From Entrophospora sp. SA101 (taxonomy: Eukaryota > Glomeromycota > Glomeromycetes > Entrophosporales > Entrophosporaceae), in assembly GCA_958430865.1 (NCBI GenBank), contig CAUDNR010000080.1, positions 40,229-104,228 on the forward strand: DNA of 64,000 nt, read 5' to 3'. This document shows positions 21,335 through 32,303 of this stretch, one piece after another. Position 1 is the first letter of the stretch. Each line of letters starts with the position of its first letter. Both the position numbers and the translations under genes were made by a program. The notes beneath the pieces were generated by a model. That model worked only from the letters and a program-made list of their open reading frames with translations, was not told the origin of the DNA and ran no database searches.

Positions 21335-22971
21335 AATTGAACTATTTATATATGTATATATATATTATAATAATACTAATAATATATAAATATATTATTG
21401 ATATATATATATATATACATTGTACAGAAAGATTTATTATCATTGTTATATGATAAAAAATAGTTAATAATTAATAATTAATAATAATAATAATAATTAA
21501 TAATAATAATATAGTTTGATTTTTTGAAGAACAGTTTTTTAAAAAAAAATTTTTTTTAATTTTTAAATTTTTTTGTAATATATTTCATTAAATTTTTTTG
21601 TAATTAAAATACATATATTTGCTTATTAATAATTGTGTTTATTGTGAATATATATTGGTTTTCCTTTTTTTTAAAAAAAAAAAAAAAAAAGAATAATTGT
21701 CTGAAATTTACACTCTTCTTTCGAAAAAGTGTATTATTTCTATATTGTCATTACATCCATATATTGCAGGAGAGTTGGAAGTATTATTTATTATTGGTGG
21801 TAATGGTGAATGATGATGATGCCACTACGACTTCTACGACTTCATCAATTCTGAGCTTTTTTCCTTTTATGAGATGAGTGATGATGATGATGAAACTGCC
21901 ATCATCTTATCAATTAATACTTTTCCTTTTTGTACTTCTTCTCTATTTTTTCCCCCTTTTCTTTTTTTCCTGCTAATGCTGCAGCTAATTCAGCAACTGG
22001 TTTCTGTGGTTGTTGACATATCTTATCAGCTGGTGAAAATTTGAGTCTTTGGCTTTGGTGGCAACTGTTCATTCTCAATCAATTGCCCGTTATATTGTTC
22101 AGTTTTGTATTGGAAAAATTCTTGTGATGGTCCAATTTGAATTTCCATGAATACTTGTTTTCTGGTGAATTACCAACTTTCTTGACTGAATATTTGGTTT
22201 TATTGGTTCCATGAAATAATTTCTTTGGAACTGATTGATGATTGTTCCAGTCCGAGCCCCTTCAATTTAAAGAAATTCTCATCCACCATCTCTTCAACAA
22301 TATCATATACAAGTTACAAATGAATCTTCATTCTCCAATATTATTTCATCGATGATGAAGCGCTATGTAGCAAAATCATTACAACATTCTGGTTTTGCTA
22401 GAACATTTAGGAAATATCTTGATAATCATGATAAAAGAATGATAGTTGAGCATGTTCTTTATGAAAATGGAATAGGATTATTAGATGATATTGACTCTTA
22501 CCTCGAGATTATTTGAAGGATTTAAGAAGAAGATTGGATGCTTGCTTTTAATAATCAATCCAAATGGCAGTGATGGCGGTTCCAACAATTCAGAAAAGAT
22601 TACGGCAAGACTTGTTTCATAATTCATTTCTAATGGTGGTGTCTCTTTTGGCTATTATTATTATTATTACAAATAACAACGTTGTAACAGCCGAAGAATC
22701 ACTAGAAATAGAATTGGCAAAGATAGAAAGTGGGCGCAACAGCAGCAGCAGAATAGCATCTTCAGAAGTGCTTTATTCCCGGTCAGTGTTTTCCACGGGC
22801 ATTGGACAAAAGTATAATCTGATATTTTTTTTTTAAAGAAGGGAAGCAACTCCCACCATTCTAAATAAGTAAAAAAAAATTTTCACAAAGATTTCACATA
22901 ATGAAAATATTGAACATGACAACCGTTTCTACGATAATTTACATATACATAATATTTTAATATTTGATAAG
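21335..22971. other. Block Q non-coding part, copy 2
   Basis: TA and TAA tracts (21345-21520), T/A homopolymers (21536-21690), then the scraps described at 280-1320. No gene can be supported. Confidence 0.35.
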
Positions 22972-23069
22972 TACAGTCAAACCTCATTTCAACGAATCTT
23001 GCATTATATAAAAACATATAGAATTCATCGAAATGTGATTAGATTCAATTTGTGCGAGGTTTAATTGTA
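22972..23069. mobile_element. MITE-like element A, copy 2
   Basis: Same sequence as 1444-1541. Ends TACAGTCAAACCTC and GAGGTTTAATTGTA. Confidence 0.6.
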
Positions 23070-23132
23070 TTGCCTTCACTATGTAAAATCTTTGCGAACC
23101 TTTTTTAATCTTTTATTGTTTATTTTATCAAA

Positions 23133-23258
23133 TACAGTCAAAACCTCGTTTCAACGAGTGGTTGGACACATAAGAAAGGATCATTCAAAATTCGTTGAAA
23201 CGTGAATTTAATTACAGTTCGCTGAAACGAAGTTCTTCGAAACGAGGGTTTGACTGTA
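23133..23258. mobile_element. MITE-like element B, copy 2
   Basis: Same sequence as 1605-1730. Ends TACAGTCAAAACCTCG and the complementary GAGGGTTTGACTGTA. Confidence 0.75.
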
Positions 23259-25083
23259 CAAACGAAATATGATGATATAACAACGGGAATGAAAGAATTC
23301 TTAAATTTTTATCATAATTTTTTTAACAAGCAAAATTTATATTTTTTCTGAGACATTAAAAGTGACAGGCACAGACAGACGCCAACTTACGTAATTTTTC
23401 AATTGGTTGTTGACCTATTAATTTTATATATTGAGATTCATATACATCTGTATAAAATCCCTATTGCTGTATTCTTTGAATTAATGCATTATTTAAACAA
23501 TCTGCTAAACTTACCTAAAATTTTATTTGCCAAAATGATTCCAGTGTGGTTTTCATGAAGAGGTACAAGATCAAGTAATATTTTCATCATCATCAACCCA
23601 ATATGCCGTAACACCAAGATATCCCTGATTTGTAGTTGTGGAAGACCAGGTATCTGTTGTAAGGGATATCTTGTGTGAAAAATAACTAATCATTTTCTTA
23701 ATGATAATTTTTCGCTTCTTAAAATTGATACAATCCAATTATTTGGCATCAAGGTAACTTATAACGTAAATCAACAAAATATTTATCCTCAAAGGATTTA
23801 ATTTATTTTTAATTTTGAATCATTGGAAATCGAATATTGTTTAATATTATTATTGTTGAGAATATTTTTACGTTTATTTTGAAAATGACGTACTAATGCC
23901 TGTAACTTAACTTTGCAAAATGTACATTCTACAGAACCATATTTCAAATATTGACGATCTGCTTTTGTATTTTTAATGGTAAATTTTGTTAATGTTAAGG
24001 TTGAGGTTGACATTGATGTTGAAGATGGTCTCGAGTATAAAAATTGACAGCCCAATTTTTTTCTTAACACACTGTATATCATATAACTGTTACTTCCAAG
24101 TATATTGATGAGCTTCTGGATCGGGAAGCACGTATCAGCAGGCACCATCCCCGTATATTAGCAATAGGATCTCTTGACCGCTCCATTTTATCAATCTGCG
24201 TGTTAAATCTACCTTCAAGCATTCTGAGAATATTCCTATGGTATGGGCAATCCTGGGTACTCGCTGGCTCTCTAAAGTAATGCTTGTCAAGAAAATGGCC
24301 CAAAATTGTACAAACTTGTCCACCGATGTAGGATTATTTTATGATTAACTCTGTATTAGGGATCGTATTTCTTCTCTTTATGTGGCTACAAAAAAAGGAG
24401 TATATTGACATAAGCATTTCATATGATTAAAAACCTTAATCGACGCTAATATCTTACATTTTACGAAAATCATCCACAGGCATAGAAACTTTTGGATATC
24501 AAAGTCACAAGGTTGGTGAATTACTTACTATCTACAGAATTCTTGACTTATGCCCAAATCTGCGTTGGATAAAACCATCAAAGAGACAAAAGAAATACGG
24601 AGGATTGTTGTAAATCAATACAGGAAGGAAATCGAATTACGAGAAATATTGTTATGGCTTCTAGATGCCCATTCAAACCTATTTATATTTGAAAACCATT
24701 TATTACTAATTTCTGGGCAGTAAACATGTAAATAATTATCATAAGGATTCTAAAATGACTTGGTATTGTTGTTTATAGTAAAAATAATTTTGCTATTGTA
24801 ATATGATTAATCAATTTATCAATTATCCTACTTAATATATATATACTGTATATTCATTGTTCAAATAGCCTGAAAATCTTGTAAATTCTTTTGTGACATT
24901 TCTTTCCAATGCCTTTGCAACCATCTCCTGGTTAACCAATAGCGGATTTTTCCCAGTAAATTTTATCCGTATTGCAATCACAATTATTAAATTATAAAAG
25001 ACTAAACACTTAATAAATGAAAAATTGTTGCTAATCCATAATTTTGAATTTTACTAATTGTACCAAATAATAATATGAGGATT
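23259..25083. other. Intergenic, no confident gene, copy 2
   Basis: Contains the minus-strand open stretches described at 1731-3240 and then AT-rich sequence (24772-25083) that is absent from Q copy 1. No gene supported. Confidence 0.35.
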
Positions 25084-25188
25084 GTTGTATGTGAAAATGA
25101 AATTATGTGAATTCGCAATTCACATATGTGAAATTCAAATTAACTCCATAATATTTCAATTTCACATAATTTCAATTTCACATACAAC
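25084..25188. mobile_element. Hairpin/MITE-like inverted repeat upstream of the ATPase, copy 1
   Basis: GTTGTATGTGAAAATGAAAT at the left is mirrored by ATTTCAATTTCACATACAAC at the right. Inside, repeats of TTCACAT/ATGTGAA form a second fold around GAATTCGCAATTCACATATG. It is 105 bp, non-coding, and ends about 185 bp before the ATPase start, so it could affect that promoter. Copies at 42676-42780 and 63361-63465. Confidence 0.65.
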
Positions 25189-25372
25189 AAGGATATTAAA
25201 TTCATTGATCACTAGAAAGCTTTTTATAGATAGGCCAATCAATTCAGAAAGCCATATTTGGGAAATCTAACTGTAACAGTAATAGTAACAGTAATAATTT
25301 AATAATATTAATTTGCCTTTTTTATTTATTTTTATTTTTTATAAAATAAAATTTTTAACTTTCAACCCAGTG

Positions 25373-28318
25373 ATGGCAAAAGTCAACATTGGCTCCGAAA
25401 TAATTCCCCTCAAAACGATTAATAATTCTGTCAATGATGATAACATTAAAGTTATTACGGAAAATATAAAAATATGTCAGATAAAAGTACAGGGAATGAC
25501 TTGTGCATCATGCGTTAGTAGTGTTGAAAAAAGTCTTCAGCTTGTTTCTGGTGTAATATCTGTCAAAGTTTCCTTACTTGCTGAACGAGCGACAGTTGAA
25601 TATGACGCTGATAATTTAGATGAAAGTCAAATTGTAGAAAGGATAAATGACATTGGGTTTGAAGCAGAATCTTTAAAACAAAAAAGTGAAGACACAGTTG
25701 AACTATTGATATTTGGCATGCAAGATCCCTCCAGTGTCGATATGATCGAACAAGTATTACTTAAAAATTCGAATATCATAAGCGTATCAATTAATTTTGC
25801 CACAACAATTGCAACAATTCAGTTCAACAAAGATAAATTAGGAATACGTGATATTGTCGGTATGATTGAAGATATGGGACTTAATGCCTTGCTGTCCGAC
25901 AATAGTCAAAAAACACAACTAGAATCTTTAGCACGTACAAGAGAAATTACTGAATGGCGAAAAGCATTCTATAATTCACTCACTTTTGCCATACCAGTAT
26001 TTATAATTTCAATGATTTTACCCGAGTTTGAATGGGGAATGAGTGTTGTAGATTTCAAATTATTGCCTGGAATTTATAGCGGTCACATTATAGCGCTTTT
26101 ATTAACAATTCCTGTACAATTTGGTGTTGGAAAAAGATTCTATCTTACAAGTTTCAAAGCTCTTAAGCACGGGAATGCTACCATGGATGTATTGATAGTT
26201 ATTGGTACAACATCAGCATTTACATTTTCATGTTTTGCCATGTTATATGCTCTTCTAGAACGAACACATCAGAAACCATCTGTATTTTTCGATACATCAA
26301 CAATGTTAATCACTTTTGTAACTTTGGGTAGATATTTAGAAAATATGGCAAAAGGTAAAACATCGGTAGCCTTATCCAAGCTTATATCTCTTACACCAGC
26401 TTACACTATCATTTACGAAAAGGATTCAGAGACTGGTGAATTTACTGGCGAAAAAAAGATTCCTACCGAATTGATACAAATAGGTGACATTGTTAAAGTA
26501 GTACCTGGTGATAAAATTCCCGCAGATGGTGTTGTTATCTCGGGTAAATCAGCTGTTGATGAATCAATGGTTACCGGTGAAGTCAATCCAGTTAATAAAA
26601 ATAAAGGTGATATGGTGATTGGTGGAACTGTCAATGGTTTGGGAACCATTGATATAGAGGTTAAACGATCTGGGAATGATACAGCTTTATCACAAATTGT
26701 AAAACTTGTTGAAGAAGCACAAACTTCGAAAGCTCCCATACAAGAATTTGCTGATACAGTAGCCGGGTACTTTGTACCAGTGGTGATAGTATTAAGTTTA
26801 GTAACTTTTTTTGGTTGGATGTTCTTATCTCTAATATTAAATCCTTTGCCAGATATTTTCAAACCAGACAGTAGTTATTTCATGGTGTGTCTTAAACTTT
26901 GCATATCTGTAATAGTAGTAGCATGCCCTTGTGCTTTAGGTCTTAGCACACCAACAGCAGTGATGGTTGGAACAGGAGTTGGTGCACAGAATGGAATATT
27001 AATTAAAGGTGGTGGAGCTCTTGAAATTGGACATAAAGTGACAAAAGTTGTATTTGACAAAACAGGGACTTTAACAAAGGGGCAATTAGATGTTGCGCAT
27101 TTTGAGATAGTGTCTGACAATTTAGAAATAACTAAAGAAACATTTTTTGCTATCGTTGGTGCTGCTGAGTCATCAAGTGAACATCCACTTGGACGTGCTA
27201 TTGCTGAGTATGGAAAACTGGTTTTAAATATTGAAAGTTACGATGCTGATGTTGTAGACTTTGAAGCTTTTGCAGGATTAGGAATTAAATGTAGAGTTAC
27301 CCTCAAAACTTCATATTCAGCTGTTTCTCCATTAACAGAAACAACCAGTACAATATTGAAATCATATGATCTTTTAATTGGAAATGCAAGATTTCTTTCG
27401 CATCGCAACCAAATTTCTATACCAAATTCTGTGACCATTCTAAAAGAAACACAAGAACGACTTGGTCGTACGGCGGTTTTAGTTGCTATCAATCAATCCT
27501 TTGCAGGAATTATATCACTTTCAGACATCATTAAACCTGAAGCTAAATTGGCAGTTAAAGCATTAGGTAGTATGGGTATTTCTGTTGCAATGGTCACCGG
27601 TGATCAATTATTGACAGCACAATCCATAGCTAAACAATGTGATATAACTGAAATTCATGCAGGAGTTTCACCAAAAGGCAAAACTAAAATCATCCGACAA
27701 CTTCAACAAAATGAACAAGGAAGAGTACCTATGGTTGGTGAAGACACAAACAATAATAATGAATATCAAGGCCCAAAGTATAAAAGAGCAATAGGAAGAA
27801 ATGTGGTGGCAATGGTGGGTGATGGTATTAATGATTCACCAGCATTGGCAGAAGCAGATTTAGGGATTGCATTATGTTCAGGTACAGATATAGCGATGGA
27901 AGCAGCCGACATAGTCTTAATGAGATCAGATATAATGGATGTAGTAGCAGCTATTGATTTATCCAAAGTGATATTTCGCAGAATAAAAATGAACTTTCTA
28001 TGGGCATGTTTATATAATGTCTTGGGAATACCATTAGCAATGGGATTATTTTTACCATGGGGGCTGCATCTGCATCCTATGATGGCAGGAGCAGCAATGG
28101 CATGCTCAAGTGTTAGTGTTGTGTGTTCAAGTTTATTGTTGAAATGGTGGAATAAGCCTGTTTGGGCTGATAATGGTAGTGGTGAAATTATCAAATTAAA
28201 TCATAGTGATATTGGACTATTTACAATTTTATTGAATAAATTAATACAAGGTCCAAATATTCAAACTAAAAATAATAGAAGTGGCTATAGTCGTTTAGCT
28301 GTTGATGACAATGTATAA
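25373..28318 (+). CDS. CCC2: Copper-transporting P1B-type ATPase, complete
   Basis: Pumps Cu(+) across a membrane at the cost of ATP. Fungal Ccc2/ATP7 homologues sit in the Golgi and load copper oxidases. 981 residues in one exon, starting at the ATG in GTGATGGCA; upstream in-frame codons are T-rich leader. A first heavy-metal domain (about 34-101) carries GMTCASC at 41-47. A second domain-like region (about 106-175) has lost its CxxC (FGMQDPSS). Then come the TGE loop (401-403), the membrane CPC (518-520), DKTGT with the phosphorylated Asp (562), SEHPL (602-606) and GDGIND (816-821). All catalytic motifs are intact. The length is typical for fungal Ccc2. The absence of introns is notable among intron-bearing neighbours. 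Truncated starts of the same gene lie at 42965 and 43164, and a window-end partial copy at 63650. Confidence 0.95.
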   Translation: MAKVNIGSEIIPLKTINNSVNDDNIKVITENIKICQIKVQGMTCASCVSSVEKSLQLVSGVISVKVSLLAERATVEYDADNLDESQIVERINDIGFEAESLKQKSEDTVELLIFGMQDPSSVDMIEQVLLKNSNIISVSINFATTIATIQFNKDKLGIRDIVGMIEDMGLNALLSDNSQKTQLESLARTREITEWRKAFYNSLTFAIPVFIISMILPEFEWGMSVVDFKLLPGIYSGHIIALLLTIPVQFGVGKRFYLTSFKALKHGNATMDVLIVIGTTSAFTFSCFAMLYALLERTHQKPSVFFDTSTMLITFVTLGRYLENMAKGKTSVALSKLISLTPAYTIIYEKDSETGEFTGEKKIPTELIQIGDIVKVVPGDKIPADGVVISGKSAVDESMVTGEVNPVNKNKGDMVIGGTVNGLGTIDIEVKRSGNDTALSQIVKLVEEAQTSKAPIQEFADTVAGYFVPVVIVLSLVTFFGWMFLSLILNPLPDIFKPDSSYFMVCLKLCISVIVVACPCALGLSTPTAVMVGTGVGAQNGILIKGGGALEIGHKVTKVVFDKTGTLTKGQLDVAHFEIVSDNLEITKETFFAIVGAAESSSEHPLGRAIAEYGKLVLNIESYDADVVDFEAFAGLGIKCRVTLKTSYSAVSPLTETTSTILKSYDLLIGNARFLSHRNQISIPNSVTILKETQERLGRTAVLVAINQSFAGIISLSDIIKPEAKLAVKALGSMGISVAMVTGDQLLTAQSIAKQCDITEIHAGVSPKGKTKIIRQLQQNEQGRVPMVGEDTNNNNEYQGPKYKRAIGRNVVAMVGDGINDSPALAEADLGIALCSGTDIAMEAADIVLMRSDIMDVVAAIDLSKVIFRRIKMNFLWACLYNVLGIPLAMGLFLPWGLHLHPMMAGAAMACSSVSVVCSSLLLKWWNKPVWADNGSGEIIKLNHSDIGLFTILLNKLIQGPNIQTKNNRSGYSRLAVDDNV

Positions 28319-30070
28319 AATAAAAGTTATCTATATAGTAATGGATTAGATTAAAAAATAGTGTAGTAATGAATTAGATTTTAGATTAATTTTAATGTAA
28401 TTTTTGTAATTTATTTCTCAAAGAAATTATTAATGTTTTATTATTATTTATTTATTTATTTATAAAAGGATTAATAGATACACATAATATACATTTAATC
28501 CATCAGTCTGAATTGTCTTTGAATGATTTTCATCAAGTAACTAGCACATTTTGTGACAACACATAATATATGCAATTATTTGTTCTAACAGCAATATTAA
28601 TATTAAGAACTGCATTGAGGCCACACAGTTGTACATTTTTTCTAAAGAAGTTTCCTACTGTCGTGTTCTTCTATACACTTGACGTATAAGCCCAGGTATC
28701 AGCGCATTATCATTTTTTCAAGGCTCTTATAAAATTTGCAGAATTGATAATTCAAAAGTTCTATACTCTTTAATCAATAAGACACCATAATGGTGTTCTA
28801 ATAAACAAACTTCTTCCTTTTGTGTCTCATGTTTTTTCATGTAACACCAGAAATGGTAGACGCATTTCAATTCTTCCTCCTTGTAAATAATGCATTTTAT
28901 CTTTACTATATTGCATAAAGAAAAACGTTGATTTCTGACTATTAAAACGAAATGTTTCTTTATCAAAATAACACCATTTATTCATTAAATTTTTTGTTCT
29001 AAAAGAATTTGCATTGTACGATTTATTTTGTTTAAAAAAACAAATCAATAAATATTTATTTACTTTAAAAAATGCTTACTACTTTCAACAATGAACTTGT
29101 TTGTTAATTGTTTCACCAACTCTAATATAGATGAAATAATCAATAAAACAGAGCAAAAAAATGCCAATTCAAAGATAAATCAAAAAATCTTATTAGCGAT
29201 TAAAAATATTCACGAGTAGAAAATTTTATGGAAAGAATTATTTGTTAAAAAGACGGGATTTTTCATTTAGTAAAATGGCGCATGAATTAGGAAAGGAGTT
29301 GCTGAAGATAGTGTTCTAAACATAATTCCTACTAAATAAAGTTATATATGGAATAAAAATAAAAACGTAATAGTAAATAAACAAAATAATAATAATAATA
29401 AATGGGGCATGTAATTGGATACAACAATACAGCATATTAAATAAACAACAAGAAAATTGTTTTTAATTCAACTAATACACACATATATAGAAAACTAACA
29501 GAGCAGCCGCATTGGAAGAATTACCTGTTCTTTTGGTCACTCTGGTTGAATTTCTATACTATTTTATTACTGTCACTGTTATTACTATCAATAAAATTAT
29601 TAATATCTTCTATATCATCATACATTTCTTTTTTCTTTATTAATTAATGTATTCTGGATTACTGAAAATCAGTTTTTCGTTGATAAAAACCTTTTAGGAA
29701 TGGAGGCAGCAATTTTTCTCTCTCCAGGTGATTCTTTGATCTCAGTTGCGCAGCATAGTGGAAGTTTGTTGATACACGAAATGTTGTACAGAACTCATTG
29801 CTTCTGAAACTTCGCCGGTGTATAGTTGTTACCTCTCTAAATTGGAGATCAAGTTCGGATCAAATTCAAATCCAGTTTATCACTTACTTTTTATTGCCAG
29901 AATGTTTGCCATGTATTTTAAAGCTACGTTGCACAATATAAAAAATTAGTGTAACATTTCAAATTTCCACTATGCTCAGTTGCGCCCTATCCTTTTTAAT
30001 CAAAAATATTTGATAATTATTGAACCAATCATTTAATTTTAATTGGCCAATCTATAATTGAAAAAAAAAG
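28319..30070. other. Intergenic region without a supported gene
   Basis: AT-rich. Short open stretches on the minus strand (28727-29048) are AT-driven and show no family. The words CTCAGTTGCGC and its neighbourhood occur twice (about 29744 and 29976), with CATAGTGG/CCACTATG in opposite orientation between them, perhaps a small repeat. The first 200 bp probably carry the ATPase 3' end and the last 100 bp the MRPS12 promoter. Confidence 0.4.
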
Positions 30071-30664
30071 ATGAATTCATTATTTTCAAAATTATTGTTC
30101 ACAACAACATCATTATGTAAATTATCATCACTGCCATCACTACCACCACCACAACCAACCATACTCATCTTTGATCAACTAATTGCTAATGGCGGTAGAA
30201 TGACATATGCCACACTGAACCAAGTTATGCGAGGAGTAAGAAAAAGTAAAATTAAAAAATCAAAATCAAAAGATTTAGAAGCCTGTCCACAAAAAAAAGC
30301 CGTATGTAATAAAGTTTACACCACAAAACCTAAAAAGCCTAATTCTGCTGTACGTAAAGTTGCTCGTGTCAAACTTTCAACTGGTAAAATCATTACTGCT
30401 TATATACCAGGTGAAGGACATAATTTGGTGAGTTTATATGTACGTAATTAAGTAATTAATTAATTAATTATTAATAATAATTTATTTAAATTGGCGTAGA
30501 GTGAACACAGTGTAGTTTTGGTTCGTGGTGGGCGTGTCAAAGATTTGCCAGGAGTTAAATATCATTTGGTCAGGGGAGCTTATGATTTTAGTGGAGTCCC
30601 TAACAGAATCAGTTCCAGATCAAAGTATGGGACCAAAAAACCAAAAACTACAGCAACCAAATAA
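30071..30664 (+). CDS. MRPS12: Mitochondrial ribosomal protein uS12m
   Basis: Component of the small mitoribosomal subunit at the decoding centre. Exons 30071-30427 and 30500-30664, one phase-0 intron of 72 bp (GTGAGT..GTAG), 173 residues. The first 40 residues ([20 protein letters not shown]...) are Ser/Leu-rich and nearly free of acid, as in a mitochondrial presequence. The S12 signature is clear: [54 protein letters not shown], then after the intron [20 protein letters not shown] and [18 protein letters not shown] and the GHNL..EH loop are the universally conserved decoding-site segments. The length suits a fungal mitochondrial S12 with presequence. The ATG chosen is the first in frame after a stop-rich leader. 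Confidence 0.95.
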
Positions 30665-31094
30665 AATAAAAACAAAATAACTGTTGTAACATTAATATGA
30701 TATTTAGAAAATAAAAATCTTTTTCTGGCCAATCAATATTATAAATACAGACAGAATATAGAAAAAGTTAGCAAATTAAAGCTGCCCACATATAATTACA
30801 ATTGAAAATCATCTGATTTCCAAAAGTGAATTTACATTTTAATTATTTTTTAAAAAAATATAAACATAATAGTATTACTGAGGATAATCAAGAAGAATGA
30901 GAAAGTGAGTTTGATTCTTTCATAGTTGCATTTTCATTTATTCTATATAGAAGATGGCAAAATCCACAAGAACACTCTCAATATTGAAAAGATCCAACAG
31001 GTCAGGGAGATTTAATAAAATAATTGGTATGTTTTTTCCATATGTTAATTTGGAATTTTACATTTAACCTACCTAGCATTTTTTTTTTATCATT
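30665..31094. other. Intergenic region downstream of MRPS12
   Basis: No gene seen. A short open stretch at 30954-31029 (MAKSTRTLSILKRSNRSGRF) could be a first exon, but nothing downstream continues it because the Tc1/mariner copy begins within 70 bp. Confidence 0.35.
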
Positions 31095-32090
31095 TACAGT
31101 GTTACAAAAATAAAAATGGAAATTTTTAAATGAACAACTACTGTATTAGTTCATGTGAAAAATGGCTCATTTGATGGCTTAAAATAATATTTTTATTGAT
31201 AATATTTTAATAAGAAATCCCTTCGCCATTATTTTCAATGACTAGTTCACATCTCGATCTCATAGAACGAATTAAACTAATTAGAAACGAGTTAGGAATT
31301 GCATCTCACTCCTCTCAACCATAAACTGCACCAATCCCATCAGATTTTTGGAATTCTCTTCTCCACATTCCTCTTAACAATGGCCCGCGAACTTTCTATT
31401 GGGTTTAAATCAGGACTGTTGGATGGCCAATCCATAACTTCGGGAAGTTTTCTTGAAGAAATGTTTGGGATCATTATCCTGTTGAAACCCTAGCATTCTG
31501 GCATTTAAACATAAATTCTGCATCCATGATTCTCGGAAGCAAAAAAGATCGGTCTTTTCATGGATGCAAAGTTACCCCAAGCAATAATTTTTGTATGATC
31601 TTTTGGCATTGGGTGAACAGGTCTTACATTCTTATACCATCTTTCAATCGTGTTTCGGTAAAGTTGGGAAGCTGTATCGTCTGGAAAATAGGGTTTTCTC
31701 CAACCATCATTAAGATGATTTCGTGTCCACTCTCACGACGTTCTTTATGTCTTGTTGTTAGCGTTGAGATGGCTCTTGGCAAAATTTTCCTATATCCGAT
31801 CCTTCCAAATGCCCTAAAACTGTTACATATGAAATCTCTATTCCTTTATTTAATATTTTATTAGCCAAAGACCTCAAAGAAATAGGAGAATCTCTACGAA
31901 TATATTTCCCGATGCTTCCGCAGTAATTTTCTTTTTTCTACTGTTACCCCTTTATGTAATGTTATGCAACTGACGAGCAGAACGTATTCTTTTGCAATTA
32001 CATCGATTTGGTTAAAAGATAAAACTAAGTCTTGTTTTGATGTTTTGGTAGTTAAATTTTTTAATCAAAAACTTTCCATTTTTGTATATA
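31095..32090 (-). pseudogene. Decayed Tc1/mariner transposon
   Basis: About 1 kb, the normal size of a Tc1 element. The ends carry imperfect inverted repeats: TTACAAAAATAAAAATGGAA at 31101 and the complement of ACTTTCCATTTTTGTATA at 32071. On the minus strand a transposase is spread over several frames: LANKILNKGIEISYVTVLGH (N-terminal helix-turn-helix region), KDHTKIIAWGNFASMKRPIF (central DDE region), QQDNDPKH (second catalytic Asp, 31486-31463) and DWPSNSPDLNPIES (third acidic residue, 31420-31390). These are Tc1-family landmarks. Stops and frameshifts separate every segment, so it is dead. Confidence 0.85.
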
Positions 32091-32303
32091 TTAAATTATT
32101 CAATACGTATTAGTATATTTCTTTCATATAATTATAGCATATAATAAACATTATCATAACAAATATTATTTCATCTTTTGCTAAATTTATTTTTTTATTT
32201 TTTTTTATATATGTGCGATATAAAATACAAATAGTATAACAATGACTGACTACTTATTAGATGTGAGATTGCAATATAATAATATAAAATTTTCTTTTCT
32301 TCA
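32091..32303. other. 3' flank of malate synthase
   Basis: AT-rich, no gene. It should contain the 3' untranslated region of the minus-strand gene. Confidence 0.4.

Larger units (their letters stand above)
21018..24771 (+). repeat. Block Q, copy 2
   Basis: Continuous with P on the left and the ATPase gene on the right. It contains the last exon of the unrecognised gene, then about 3.4 kb without a confident gene: microsatellites (21335-21640), coding-like scraps, two MITEs, and minus-strand open stretches described for copy 1. Confidence 0.9.

Noticed and set aside
26413..28194. Several long minus-strand frames inside the ATPase
   Set aside because: Antisense shadows of a clearly coding plus-strand gene.
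28727..29048. Possible gene on the minus strand between the ATPase and MRPS12
   Set aside because: Two short overlapping frames, no start in good context, no recognisable motif.
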